A stretch of 64,000 nucleotides of DNA from Shewanella sp. Choline-02u-19 (GTDB lineage: Bacteria > Pseudomonadota > Gammaproteobacteria > Enterobacterales > Shewanellaceae): contig NZ_PJBE01000013.1 of assembly GCF_002836205.1 (NCBI RefSeq), forward strand, positions 1,736,001-1,800,000, in the 5' to 3' direction. Shown piece after piece: positions 26,251 through 35,377 of this stretch. The notes beneath the pieces were generated by a model, which saw only the letters and a list, made by a program, of their open reading frames with translations, was not told where the DNA came from and did not search any database. The first letter of the stretch is position 1. Every line of letters starts with the position of its first letter. The position numbers and the translations under genes were made by a program.

Positions 26251-26287
26251 TGCACCATTGTGGTTACCTTGTGCTGATTTAGGTGCA
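26251..26287. promoter_or_regulatory. Candidate NtrC enhancer sites upstream of the nirB promoter
   Basis: Two adjacent partial dyads resemble the NtrC consensus TGCACCA-N3-TGGTGCA: TGCACCATTGTGGTTAC at 26251-26267 and TGTGCTGATTTAGGTGCA at 26270-26287. They lie about 104-140 bp upstream of the sigma-54 promoter, the normal enhancer distance, at the 3' end of nasT. Confidence 0.5.
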
Positions 26288-26289
26288 AT

Positions 26290-26850
26290 TTAGCGGCTCG
26301 GAGCATGATTACCAAGGTGAGTAGCAACTTCAGTCAAGCTCAATCCACTGCTCATCGATTGTTGCTGTAGTGCCATATGTGCGTCTTGCTCAGATAAGCC
26401 AATGTGTTGCAGCTGTTGTTTGGCGACACGCACTTGTTTTTGGTCTTCAAGGCTTTGCTTCAGTTCCGCCAGCTTATTAAGCAATTGATTTGCTGTTTTA
26501 AAGCGTATCAACGCTAACTCTATGATTTTATCTAGACGTGCAAAATTAAATTGCTGCGGGATATAAGTCACTCGTCCACATTGTAATAGTGCCGCGATTT
26601 GCGAGGGCTCTGCACGCCTTGAGGTTATAATCAGCGGCACAGCTGCAAACATCATGACTCGTTCAATGAACTGGACGTGCATCGCCGTCATTGAGTCAAC
26701 GCATAAAAGCACAATATCGCTATCCGTTTTTAGCGAAAAACGTTCTAATTCAGATAACGTGTTGAATTTTATTAGCTCATGGTTGCGGTTGACTGCACTG
26801 CTTAATAGCGGCTCATGATCCGTCATATCATATAGATTCAGTATGCGCAT
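26290..26850 (-). CDS. nasT: NasT-like ANTAR-domain antiterminator
   Basis: 186 residues from the ATG at 26850, which has GAGG eight bases upstream; this sits 23 bp inside the end of the preceding gene. The N-terminal receiver-like domain includes DIVLLCVDSMTAMHVQF, with an Asp at the usual phosphoacceptor strand. A coiled linker (NKLAELKQSLEDQKQVRVAK) leads to the C-terminal three-helix ANTAR domain (QQLQHIGLSEQDAHMALQQQ ... LSLTEVATHL). ANTAR proteins bind tandem hexaloop hairpins in leader RNA and block terminators. The likely target is the nirB leader directly downstream. Confidence 0.9.
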   Translation of the reverse strand: MRILNLYDMTDHEPLLSSAVNRNHELIKFNTLSELERFSLKTDSDIVLLCVDSMTAMHVQFIERVMMFAAVPLIITSRRAEPSQIAALLQCGRVTYIPQQFNFARLDKIIELALIRFKTANQLLNKLAELKQSLEDQKQVRVAKQQLQHIGLSEQDAHMALQQQSMSSGLSLTEVATHLGNHAPSR

Positions 26851-28009
26851 TAGCCACCTCACAATTAGTCGTAAGCGATAGATAAGGCTTGAAAATAGCT
26901 ATAGCAGATTGAGTCATTAAGTGGGAATGCCTACTCATCCAATATTCACTCGCCAACCTCTTAGCGTTATCAATATTGAGGGACTGATCCGTTAACATCA
27001 GTACCGCCATGACATTGGTCATAATAGCGCTGTGAGCCCGAAGAGCTTCGGTTGCATTTCCAGTGCTAGTACAAATATCATGACTATCGCTGTCCAACGG
27101 CTCACCATTCCAAATTGCCGTTAACCACTGCGCCTGAAGTTGTGCCGCTTGCGCCTTACGGCCTATTAACGCATTAAGCTGAGTTGTAATCTCAACCTGA
27201 GCAAATCCTTCATGCCTGAAAACATTGATGCTGCTGCTCGATCTTGGATTTAATTCACACTCTCCTTGATAGCCTTTAAATATCGCCACATTCGTTCTAT
27301 GTAATGCTTGCGCATTGTCAGCCATTAACTTGGCCACGTTCAAATGAATATCATCTAGGCCCGGATGAAAATAACTTCTAAGACTGAGCCTTGCCCCCGT
27401 AGGGTTGATACAACGGATGGCACTTTGATAAAGACTTCTAAGGCCAATTTCCTGATGAATATCCGTAAACGAATTCACTAGGGGGGACAATACATCGGCG
27501 TTGACATAACAGATCCCCGTTGATGTTAATGCAACTTCCGCTTCGGCCATTGAAGTGGCACTGGTGATCCCTACCGCCTCAACGAAACCCGCAATGTGTT
27601 GCCGATGAGGCAATACCCTATTATCGCCGTGCAATAATATCTTAAACCCATTACCAGCCAACAGTTTGGCGCTCAGCAGTAAATAAGGCAGCTGATCTCT
27701 CTTTGCGCCATAACAGGGCCAGTCAATATCGACCTGAAGTTGCTGCCATTGATTATCGACCGTAGAGCGCAGAGCGAGTGCCGCCCCAGCAACCTCTTCT
27801 GCGGTCTCACCTTTTACGCGCATAAGCATTAACGCCACACTAAGCTGGGTAACAGTGCCAATGTTGTCGTAAAAACCACGAACCAACTGAAAGCTTTCAA
27901 CTAACGTCAATGATCGAGACCCTTTTTTACCTCGGCCAAGCGTTTTAATAAGCTGTCGATATTCTGCCGGGTCAGTCACTCCTGTGAGCTTATTATTGTG
28001 ACTATCCAT
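26828..28009 (-). CDS. TrpD2/YbiB-like glycosyl transferase-family protein
   Basis: About 393 residues from the ATG at 28009, which overlaps cobA by 8 bp; in-frame upstream ATGs exist. The sequence has the fold pattern of anthranilate phosphoribosyltransferase relatives: YRQLIKTLGRGKKGSRSLTL near the N-terminus, MRVKGETAEEVAGAALALR, a lactate-like LLLSAKLLAGNGFKILLHGD, and LRSYFHPGLDDIHLNVAKLM. TrpD2 (YbiB) proteins bind nucleic acid and do not make tryptophan. Its role in nitrate assimilation is not known. It is co-transcribed with nasA, cobA and nasT. Confidence 0.8.
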   Translation of the reverse strand: MDSHNNKLTGVTDPAEYRQLIKTLGRGKKGSRSLTLVESFQLVRGFYDNIGTVTQLSVALMLMRVKGETAEEVAGAALALRSTVDNQWQQLQVDIDWPCYGAKRDQLPYLLLSAKLLAGNGFKILLHGDNRVLPHRQHIAGFVEAVGITSATSMAEAEVALTSTGICYVNADVLSPLVNSFTDIHQEIGLRSLYQSAIRCINPTGARLSLRSYFHPGLDDIHLNVAKLMADNAQALHRTNVAIFKGYQGECELNPRSSSSINVFRHEGFAQVEITTQLNALIGRKAQAAQLQAQWLTAIWNGEPLDSDSHDICTSTGNATEALRAHSAIMTNVMAVLMLTDQSLNIDNAKRLASEYWMSRHSHLMTQSAIAIFKPYLSLTTNCEVANAHTESI

Positions 28010-28898
28010 ATGCACGCTCAAATGCATTACTTTTAACATCGCTGTTGATATCACAAGCAGCCAACCATTGCGCTAGCTCTTGCCCTATACCAACCACCTC
28101 TCCCACGATTAAAAGCGTTGGACCGTCGACGTTAATGGTCGTGGCAACATCCACCATATTTTGCACAGAGGTGGTCATTATCGATTGATTATCGCGGGCA
28201 CCATTGCTAATAAAGGCCACAGGTAAAGAGAGTTTTGCTCCCGCTTGTAGTAAACCATGGGCGATATCAGCCGCTCTCTCTTTTCCCATATAGAAAACCA
28301 TGGTACTTTTTGCCGCTAACAATCCCGCCCACTCTATCGCGGTGTCATCACAAAGATGTCCGGTCACAAAAGTAACCGAGCGCGCAACCTTTCTATGCGT
28401 CAACGGGATCCCCGCACCAGCAGCGCAGCCTAACGCGGCAGTCACTCCAGCGACGAAATGGCTTTTAACGCCGTTTTCAGCCAAAAATAGGGCCTCTTCA
28501 GCGCCTCTACCAAACACATTAGGATCACCGCCCTTAAGTCTAATAACCACTTTACCTTGTTGGCTTAACTGCAGCAGTTTTAGGTTTATTTGTTCTTGCG
28601 TTGCACTGGGTTTTCCAAAACCCTTACCCATGTCATACATGTCGCAATCATCAGCGGCTAATTGCAAAATATCTTTACTCACCAAATTGTCATAGACGAT
28701 CGCTTGTGCTGCTGTAATCGTTCTGGCCGCCTTAATCGTTAACATATCGATATCACCACAACCCGCCCCTACAATCGTCACTGTATTGGGGTCATCGTTA
28801 CCCGTGGGGTCCTTGAGCTGCAGTAGCTCTACCAACAATAAGTCACTATTTGTTGGCTTTATTGATCGCGTTAACTTGCCAATATGATTGAGTTTCAT
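28002..28898 (-). CDS. cobA: Uroporphyrinogen-III C-methyltransferase (SUMT)
   Basis: 298 residues. The N-terminal VTIVGAGCGDIDMLTIKAAR, then VYDNLVSKDIL, VIRLKGGDPNVFGRGAEEA and GVTAALGCAAGAGIPLTHR are standard SUMT motifs. It uses SAM to make precorrin-2, the first step toward siroheme. The adjacent NirB needs siroheme, which explains the gene's presence. It carries an N-terminal extension of about 35 residues. A strong AGGAGG site lies before the ATG, which overlaps the nasA stop as TAATG. Confidence 0.95.
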   Translation of the reverse strand: MKLNHIGKLTRSIKPTNSDLLLVELLQLKDPTGNDDPNTVTIVGAGCGDIDMLTIKAARTITAAQAIVYDNLVSKDILQLAADDCDMYDMGKGFGKPSATQEQINLKLLQLSQQGKVVIRLKGGDPNVFGRGAEEALFLAENGVKSHFVAGVTAALGCAAGAGIPLTHRKVARSVTFVTGHLCDDTAIEWAGLLAAKSTMVFYMGKERAADIAHGLLQAGAKLSLPVAFISNGARDNQSIMTTSVQNMVDVATTINVDGPTLLIVGEVVGIGQELAQWLAACDINSDVKSNAFERAYG

Positions 28899-31678
28899 TA
28901 AGCAACCTCCTGCTTTGATTTCTGTTGTTCTGCAATAACTGAATCGGCAATATCATTCACTTGGTTTAAGCAGCTGCCACACACAGCACTGCATTTGAGT
29001 TTTTGCTGCACCGCGTCGACAATCAACGCCGTTGTTGTCGCGCCACAGTCAAAACTCACCAGCATCTGTTGCTCAATTTCATTTTCGGTCACGCCAGTAC
29101 AGGCGCAGACCACTTTGCGACTACCTGCTCGTAAAACCTGGTGTAAGTATTTAATAAATTTAGTATCAAAAGGATTGTTGATAAAGGATTGAATCGCGTT
29201 AACATCAATGTCTAGCACCTGCTCAGATGTGATAAGTACGCTTTTGAGGCTACCTTGGCTGAGGATGCAGTAAATCTGTTTGTCTTGATCGCGCCAGTGC
29301 ATAATACGGTGGTAAGACAATGGACTGAGGTTCGCCCCACGATGCCGTTCAAGCTCCATCATCTCAGAGGTAAAGCTCGATGTTGCCGCAATATGACGGC
29401 AGACCCCACCGCGGAGTTGCTGCTTTACGTCCCAACAAAGTTGCTGCGGATCGATTAGCGTCTGCCCCCACTCGATCCCTTGCTGCGCCACCTGTTGATG
29501 TTGCAATTCAACCCATTGATTTTTAAAACCGGGTTGTTTTGAAAAAGGATCGACTTGAGCGGTAATGACCTTATTGACGCCACCACTTTTGCTAAATTGC
29601 GATGACCAATGCATTGAAAGAAACGCTGTATCTTGCAATAGTGATTCATCAATCACCGCTCGAGCGATAAGTGGCTCCACTAGGTTATCGGTTTTAATTG
29701 CCACCAGCCCACCAGCCTCTAACCCATGCTTATTCAGAGTATGTGCATCGAGCATCAATTCAGGTTGATAATTTGAGGCTGCCAGTTGCTCAATATGCCC
29801 CGTTCTCGTCATGGTGTGCCATTGATCGCGACTACGACCACTGTTTAACCGCACTCGATTCTGACTTAAGGAATGATGGTCAATCACGGCTTGGATATCG
29901 CTCGCTTGAGACAATCGAGTCTCTACAAAGTGAGCTTTACCACTGTGAGTGGCAAACTGACCTTGGGTAAATAAGCGAATGTTTTTTTGGCCGATCGCAT
30001 CGACATGTTCAACCGGCCATTGGGTGGGTATTAGTTGCTTATATTGCTCAGTGGATAGATCTGATAAACCCGCGAGGGATAATTGTTTTTCAGGAAAGTT
30101 TTGCTGCACTTTTACAGTGAGATTAGCGTACTCATTAAAGATATCGGCACTGTCTTTGAATGCAAACTCATCATTAAACCCAAGCTGTTTTGCGACTTCA
30201 CACAGCGCCCACCAATCCGCTTTTGACTCTCCTTGAGGCTGAATAAAGCCGCGTTGACGGCTAATAGTTCGTTCACTGTTGGTGACCGTGCCTGACTTTT
30301 CTGACCACCCCTGCGCCGGTAGTAACATATCGGCATATTGAGCGGTATCGGTGTCGGCTGTAATATCAGAAACCACCACATAATCACACTGCTGTAATGC
30401 CTGTTTTACTAACTGGGTATCAGGCATTGAAACCGCCGGGTTGGTGCCCAAAATCCACACCGCCTTTATTTTACCCTTTGCCATATCGGCAAACATCTCA
30501 GTGGCGGTTAATCCTTTGGATTTTGGCAGCGCTGATGTCTGCCAAAAGTCTCCCACTAACTGCCGTTCTGGCTCCGAAAAGCCAAGGTGACAGGCTAGCT
30601 GGGTTGCCAGGCCGCCTACTTCACGACCTCCCATTGCATTGGGTTGTCCCGTTAACGATAAGGGGCCACAACCAACTTGACCGATATCACCTCGCGCCAA
30701 GTGACAGTTAATAATCGCATTAGCAGTGTTAGTGCCAGAGGTTGACTGATTAACGCCTTGGCTACTGGCTGTAACCACTTTATGATCTTGTTGGTAAAGT
30801 GCGTAAAACAATTCAATCTGATCAGCTTCAAGCCCAGTGACCTCAGCAATCTTGGCCAGTGTTTCACCGCTTTGTCGGGCACTATGAAGCGCTTGTTTGA
30901 AGCCTTCGGTATGACGATGTATATAATCATCATTCAATTGGCCTTTATCGGCTAGGGAACAGAGTAAACCATTAAATAAGTGCAGATCTGAGCCTGGAGT
31001 GAGTTGCAAATGTAGATCTGCTTGCGACGCTGTGGCTGTTAGCCGTGGATCGATTACCACAATTTTAGTACCACGCTTTGCTCTAGCAGCGAGAATTTTT
31101 TTAAATAGAACCGGATGGGTCCAAGCGGTATTTGCCCCGACTAATACCACCACATCAGCAAGTTGCAGATCTTCATAACAACCAGGAACCACATCTTCTC
31201 CAAAAGCACGTATATGGGCACTTACCGCTGACGACATGCATAATCTGGAGTTAGTATCAACATTTGCGGTACCCATAAACCCTTTGGCAAGCTTATTGGC
31301 AACATAATAGTCTTCGGTCAGTAACTGACCTGAAAGGTAGAAAGCGACAGAATCGACTCCGTGCTCAGCGATGGTATCTTTAAAATTTTTCGCTATTTCT
31401 ACTGTCGCAGCAGACCAGCTAATATTTTGATCGCCGGCCTCTAAACCTGAGCGGTTTCTTCGGCGTGGGTACAGTAATTTATTCGGAATGTTTAAACTAT
31501 CGATTAATGCAAGTCCCTTACCGCATAAGTCTCCCGAATTAGCCGAATGTTCACTATCACCAGAAACCGTCAATGTAGGGTGGTGTGAAAAGCTGATGCT
31601 GTCTGTTTCGATAAGATTATTAACTGTAACCCCGCAGCCAACGCCACAGTATGCACAGGTTGTTTTGCAGCTTGGCAT
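28898..31678 (-). CDS. nasA: Assimilatory nitrate reductase catalytic subunit
   Basis: 926 residues from the ATG at 31678 (MPSCKTTCAYCGVGCGV), chosen for AAGAG nine bases upstream. The [4Fe-4S] ligands are Cys 8, 11, 15 and the Cys of SGDLCGKG. The molybdopterin domains include DVVVLVGANTAWTHPV, TNTANAIINCHLARGDIGQV and KAVWILGTNPAVSMPDT, ending with the dinucleotide-binding domain near SGRSRDQWHTMTRTG. A C-terminal BFD-type [2Fe-2S] domain (VCACTGVTENEI near 856 and CSAVCGSCL) is typical of proteobacterial NasA. It reduces nitrate to nitrite in the cytoplasm. First gene of its unit. Confidence 0.96.
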   Translation of the reverse strand: MPSCKTTCAYCGVGCGVTVNNLIETDSISFSHHPTLTVSGDSEHSANSGDLCGKGLALIDSLNIPNKLLYPRRRNRSGLEAGDQNISWSAATVEIAKNFKDTIAEHGVDSVAFYLSGQLLTEDYYVANKLAKGFMGTANVDTNSRLCMSSAVSAHIRAFGEDVVPGCYEDLQLADVVVLVGANTAWTHPVLFKKILAARAKRGTKIVVIDPRLTATASQADLHLQLTPGSDLHLFNGLLCSLADKGQLNDDYIHRHTEGFKQALHSARQSGETLAKIAEVTGLEADQIELFYALYQQDHKVVTASSQGVNQSTSGTNTANAIINCHLARGDIGQVGCGPLSLTGQPNAMGGREVGGLATQLACHLGFSEPERQLVGDFWQTSALPKSKGLTATEMFADMAKGKIKAVWILGTNPAVSMPDTQLVKQALQQCDYVVVSDITADTDTAQYADMLLPAQGWSEKSGTVTNSERTISRQRGFIQPQGESKADWWALCEVAKQLGFNDEFAFKDSADIFNEYANLTVKVQQNFPEKQLSLAGLSDLSTEQYKQLIPTQWPVEHVDAIGQKNIRLFTQGQFATHSGKAHFVETRLSQASDIQAVIDHHSLSQNRVRLNSGRSRDQWHTMTRTGHIEQLAASNYQPELMLDAHTLNKHGLEAGGLVAIKTDNLVEPLIARAVIDESLLQDTAFLSMHWSSQFSKSGGVNKVITAQVDPFSKQPGFKNQWVELQHQQVAQQGIEWGQTLIDPQQLCWDVKQQLRGGVCRHIAATSSFTSEMMELERHRGANLSPLSYHRIMHWRDQDKQIYCILSQGSLKSVLITSEQVLDIDVNAIQSFINNPFDTKFIKYLHQVLRAGSRKVVCACTGVTENEIEQQMLVSFDCGATTTALIVDAVQQKLKCSAVCGSCLNQVNDIADSVIAEQQKSKQEVA

Positions 31679-31722
31679 GATTAGCATCTCTTAATATTAG
31701 TATTAACTCATGCCTATCACTT

Positions 31723-31739
31723 CGCAAATCCTATGCCAA
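31723..31739 (-). promoter_or_regulatory. Sigma-54 promoter of the nasA unit
   Basis: Minus-strand TTGGCATAGGATTTGCG matches the sigma-54 -24/-12 consensus with correct 12-bp spacing of GG and GC. The predicted start near 31711 gives a short leader of about 30 bases without an attenuator. A partial NtrC-like dyad, TGTGCTACATGAGTGCA, lies upstream near 31800. Confidence 0.82.
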
Positions 31740-32007
31740 TACACAACCAACTGTTTTATATACTAAATAAAGAAAACGAATTCATAAGTTATCATCTAAT
31801 GTGCTACATGAGTGCATATTCACGCACTAAAATCAGGCAAACTATTGATAAAAAACAATGGGATAACCATAAAGAGGTATTAGCAGATTTAAAACGATAG
31901 ACAAATAACAACAAGAGGACGAATCAACGGAAAAACATCAGGTGACCACATTGAGTCACTATTGACACCTGACATCGATTAAAAACATCAGTCTCAAATT
32001 TTTGGCA

Positions 32008-32036
32008 CAAAAAAGCCAGCGCGAAGCTGGCTTTTA
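32008..32036 (-). terminator. Intrinsic terminator of the tetraheme cytochrome gene
   Basis: A ten-pair stem AAAAGCCAGC / GCTGGCTTTT with loop GCGAA directly after the stop codon at 32053. The A-tract on the left is read as a U-tract on the minus strand. Confidence 0.9.
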
Positions 32037-32052
32037 TTGGTAACGGTTTAGA

Positions 32053-32400
32053 TTACTTAAGTATTGACTCTGCCGTACGGCCATCATCGTGACAGCTGTC
32101 ACATGTTGGCTTATCACCCACATTCATTTCGTGAGGTGCATGACAATCAGCACACATCAACATGCCATCGTGTGGTTGATGAACAGCGTCCATCTCGTCT
32201 AATGTACCGTGACAAGATTGGCATTGCTCAAATTCGTACTCGCCATCTGCAGATGGAGAACCGTCTGCGTGACATGCTTCACATCCGTCCATTTCTGCAT
32301 GCATTTCAGCCAGTTCTTGGCCTTCAGCGAAAACAGCAGGAGATAATGCTAGCGCTGCGATAGCCGCACCAAAGATTGCACTTAATAGTTTTTTGCTCAC
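32053..32400 (-). CDS. cctA: Small tetraheme cytochrome c (periplasmic)
   Basis: 115 residues from a GTG start at 32400, chosen because GAGGA lies about seven bases upstream and the protein then begins with a standard signal peptide (SKKLLSAIFGAAIAALALSP, cleavage near VFAEGQ). A longer reading from 32460 would hide that signal. Four CXXCH heme sites are present: CEACH, CQSCH, CADCH and CDSCH, with further His residues as distal ligands. Size and heme count match the Shewanella small tetraheme cytochrome, which shuttles electrons in the periplasm between CymA and terminal reductases. Monocistronic with its own terminator. Confidence 0.95.
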   Translation of the reverse strand: MSKKLLSAIFGAAIAALALSPAVFAEGQELAEMHAEMDGCEACHADGSPSADGEYEFEQCQSCHGTLDEMDAVHQPHDGMLMCADCHAPHEMNVGDKPTCDSCHDDGRTAESILK

Positions 32401-32644
32401 AATTGTATCCTCATTTAATGTCCGCATAGTGGAAACGCTATCAGTCAGGTTTGTTTCCATCTTGCGATCAATATTATTAGCACGACTTAGCTTAATTTAG
32501 CTAAGGAATGACAAATTCGCAACTAATTTAGTTTGAAGATCATATCATTGTGGTAAATAGCAAAACGTGCGCTCCATCAAATTATACGGCTCACTTGCGC
32601 TATGAAAGCCCACAAGCGTTCAATTATCATCTTGATTTTGAGTG

Positions 32645-32686
32645 GTAAAAACACGATTCGGAAGTTTAACCTCCGAATCGGCTTTA
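32645..32686 (-). terminator. Intrinsic terminator of htpX
   Basis: A nine-pair stem CGATTCGGA / TCCGAATCG with a nine-base loop at 32654-32680, flanked on the left by an A-tract that becomes a U-tract for leftward transcription. It lies 16 bp beyond the htpX stop. Confidence 0.8.
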
Positions 32687-32701
32687 TTAGTGAAACATGA
32701 A

Positions 32702-33565
32702 TTAGCTTGCTCTTAGAGCCGCAATACGTTTCTCAAGTGGTGGATGGCTCATCAATAATTCAGACATAGATTTCTTACCATTGATACCAAGTGCTGACAT
32801 CTGAGCTGGCATAGCGCCTGTCTCTGGGCCTTGACGAAGCCTGTCGAGCGCAGCAATCATCTTCGCTTTACCGGCCAATTTAGCACCGCCTTCATCTGCT
32901 CTAAACTCACGAATACGAGAGAAGTACGCCACTATCATTGATGCCAAGATACCAAACAGCATATCGAGCACAAAGACAACGCCCATATAGGCGAACATAC
33001 CAAGGCCTTCACCTTCTTCATCATTGCTAGACACAAAATTGTTGATAATGCCTGCAACCACTCGAGCTGCAAAAATCACAAAGGTATTAACCACGCCTTG
33101 AATAAGCGTCAGCGTCACCATGTCACCGTTAGCAACGTGGCTGATTTCATGAGCGAGTACCGCTTCAATCTCATCATGATTCATACCATAAAGTAAGCCA
33201 CTACTGACTGCGACCAACGAGTTGTTTTTACTCGGGCCCGTTGCAAAAGCATTGAATTCTGGCGATTGATAAATGGCCACTTCAGGCATTTTAATCCCCG
33301 CTTGCTCCGCTTGGCGCGTAACCGTCTCAACGAGCCAACGCTCGGTATTATCACGAGGCGTTGTAATGACTTCACAACCCATGGTTTTCTTTGCCATCCA
33401 TTTAGAGATAGCCAAGCTGATAAATGCACCACCAAAACCAAAAATAGCAGCGAAGACTAACAGTCCACCCATGGTTGAAGTATTAACACCCAAAATAGAC
33501 ATCACGATTGATGCCACTAATAAGATCGCCATATTGGTAGCAATCAGTAAAAATATACGCTTCAT
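32702..33565 (-). CDS. htpX: Membrane-bound zinc protease HtpX
   Basis: 287 residues, the typical HtpX length. Two N-terminal membrane segments (residues about 4-24 and 32-55) precede the zinc motif VLAHEISHVANGDM, with the third ligand Glu in FRADEGGAKLAGK. Two further hydrophobic segments flank the active site. HtpX is an M48-family inner-membrane protease for quality control of membrane proteins with FtsH, usually CpxR-controlled; no clear CpxR box was identified. It is adjacent to cctA as in other Shewanella. Confidence 0.96.
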   Translation of the reverse strand: MKRIFLLIATNMAILLVASIVMSILGVNTSTMGGLLVFAAIFGFGGAFISLAISKWMAKKTMGCEVITTPRDNTERWLVETVTRQAEQAGIKMPEVAIYQSPEFNAFATGPSKNNSLVAVSSGLLYGMNHDEIEAVLAHEISHVANGDMVTLTLIQGVVNTFVIFAARVVAGIINNFVSSNDEEGEGLGMFAYMGVVFVLDMLFGILASMIVAYFSRIREFRADEGGAKLAGKAKMIAALDRLRQGPETGAMPAQMSALGINGKKSMSELLMSHPPLEKRIAALRAS

Positions 33566-33858
33566 TTAAGCTCCTGTAGGATTCATACGTTCCAGATAAA
33601 CACTCTTAAAGACATAATATGTCCAAAAGTTGAAGTTTCAAGGGGCGCTAAGCAAAAAACAGTTCAACTGCGTTTATCTTAGACGATTCGCTTTATTTAT
33701 CAGGAGCTGCGAGTCTATGCCGTTTTTATTAATCTAATCTTAAATCGCTACTGAATAGAAGGATAAGAAGATTAATCTTTTTTAACAGAGGGATAGCCCT
33801 TAATAAAATGAACAATTTAGCGTCATTTAAAGGGCTAAAATAGCGAGGAGTTGATTGT

Positions 33859-34524
33859 CTAAGCGAGCAGTGTTACATCAAGGTGCAACGCCGCTTCTGC
33901 TGCTGTAGCATTATCTAGATAAGGAATATGGCCAAGAAACGGTGCTGACATCATCTGTTGTAATGCCGCTAGGTTATCTTGTTGATTAGCCATGTCAGCG
34001 TCAACTTGATTCGCAACCCAGCCCGCAATTACAAGGCCATCTCGCTCAATCGCTTCTGCAGTCAACAACGCATGATTTAAGCACCCTAGTTTCATGCCAA
34101 CCACTAATATTACTGGCAGTTGCATCGCTTGCACCACTTCAGACATGAAGTGACCATCGCCTAATGGCAAACGCCAACCACCCGCCCCTTCGACAAGTGC
34201 GAAGTCGGCCCCTAAATATTGCGCCATATTGAGTTGGGCTTGGATCTTTTTCGGTGACAACAAGATATTTTGTTCGCTCGCGGCGATATGCGGTGCAATA
34301 GCCGGTAAAAAGGCAAACGGATTAACGTCGTCATAAGGAAGCTTGATGCTTGATGCTGCCATCAGCGCTAGTGCATCACTGTTTCTAAGGCCCTGTTCGG
34401 TTTGCTCACAACCTGACGCTACAGGTTTAAACCCAACCGTTTCTCCCTTTACTGCTGTTAACAATGCTGAAGACACTAACGTTTTACCGCAGTCAGTGTC
34501 AGTCCCGGTTACAAAATAAGTCAT
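33859..34524 (-). CDS. bioD: Dethiobiotin synthetase
   Basis: 221 residues. The P-loop GTDTDCGKT at residues 7-15, the VEGAGGWRLPL motif, and ILVVGMKLGCLNHALLTAEA are standard. It carboxylates 7,8-diaminopelargonate with CO2 and ATP to dethiobiotin. It is the last gene of the bioBFCD operon, 27 bp after bioC. No strong terminator was seen between it and htpX; 293 bp separate them. Confidence 0.96.
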   Translation of the reverse strand: MTYFVTGTDTDCGKTLVSSALLTAVKGETVGFKPVASGCEQTEQGLRNSDALALMAASSIKLPYDDVNPFAFLPAIAPHIAASEQNILLSPKKIQAQLNMAQYLGADFALVEGAGGWRLPLGDGHFMSEVVQAMQLPVILVVGMKLGCLNHALLTAEAIERDGLVIAGWVANQVDADMANQQDNLAALQQMMSAPFLGHIPYLDNATAAEAALHLDVTLLA

Positions 34525-34551
34525 GCATACTCCAAGGTTTTTCAGCCTTTA

Positions 34552-35322
34552 TTAACGCGTCTTTCTCGCTTTGATAAAACTGATATTATAAGTCAAAGGA
34601 AGCCCCTGCGGGCCGCGGCTTAACTCTGCCTTATTAAGCAATTTTTGCCAATCGCCTCGCCCTCTCAATGTGACGTGACCTTGATTAAGCTGACTTTTAA
34701 CCTCAACGGTAGATGCACCAACACCTTTAATGGACTGAAGTAACGACTTAAAGTCATTAAAATATACCGTGATAGCACGCGTCTCTATATGCTCAATGGT
34801 CCAAACATCTTCATTAAAGCAGTCTTTTATCGTTCGTTCGCTTTTAAATCGGTTAACGTTTAAGCGGAGATCTGACAGTTGGTACAGACTATTTTCGGCT
34901 ACAATACTGGCATTAAACTCCCCCCCCACGTTAAGGACTCTATTGGCTTCTGCTACCGCAAGCGGCAGATTGCTACACCATTGCAGTGCAACATTGGAAT
35001 AAACCGTCGCTATTGAAGCATCCAACAAAGGTAAGTTTTGCGCATCACCACACAGCGCCTTGTAATCTGGAAAGTCTTGTTTCAGCGTGCGCAGCATTCC
35101 CTGTGCGATGTCGACACAGATAACATCTTCGATATGATTAAAACGCGTAAATGAGGTTCCGGGGCCGCAACCAAGATCGAGTAAGGGTTGAGTAGGCGAC
35201 ATTTTATCGAACAAATACTTAGCTGCAATTCGCTGTAAAACATCATGTGAATGGTATGAAGATGCCGCTGCGGAGAACCGATGAGCGACATCACTTTTTA
35301 ACTGGTTTACCCCTGTTTTCAC
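34552..35322 (-). CDS. bioC: Malonyl-ACP O-methyltransferase
   Basis: 256 residues. The SAM-binding motif I is LLDLGCGPGTSFTRF near residues 43-57, followed by VICVDIAQGMLRTLKQ, LCGDAQNLPLLDASIATVYSN and a BioC-type C-terminal half. It methylates malonyl-ACP so that fatty acid synthesis can build the pimeloyl chain of biotin. It lies 55 bp downstream of bioF and 27 bp before bioD. The BioH esterase that removes the methyl group is not in this window. Confidence 0.93.
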   Translation of the reverse strand: MKTGVNQLKSDVAHRFSAAASSYHSHDVLQRIAAKYLFDKMSPTQPLLDLGCGPGTSFTRFNHIEDVICVDIAQGMLRTLKQDFPDYKALCGDAQNLPLLDASIATVYSNVALQWCSNLPLAVAEANRVLNVGGEFNASIVAENSLYQLSDLRLNVNRFKSERTIKDCFNEDVWTIEHIETRAITVYFNDFKSLLQSIKGVGASTVEVKSQLNQGHVTLRGRGDWQKLLNKAELSRGPQGLPLTYNISFIKARKTR

Positions 35323-35377
35323 GACATTGGATCCTAAATGCTATGAGAGATGGAAATCACACTGATAAACAAGCGCT

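Noticed and set aside
28002..28054. Longer start for the TrpD2-like protein at 28054
   Set aside because: It would overlap cobA by about 50 bp; the ATG at 28009 gives the usual short overlap, although ribosome-site evidence is not decisive.
31790..31830. NtrC site upstream of the nasA promoter
   Set aside because: TGTGCTACATGAGTGCA matches the consensus at only about 10 of 17 positions; too weak for its own feature.
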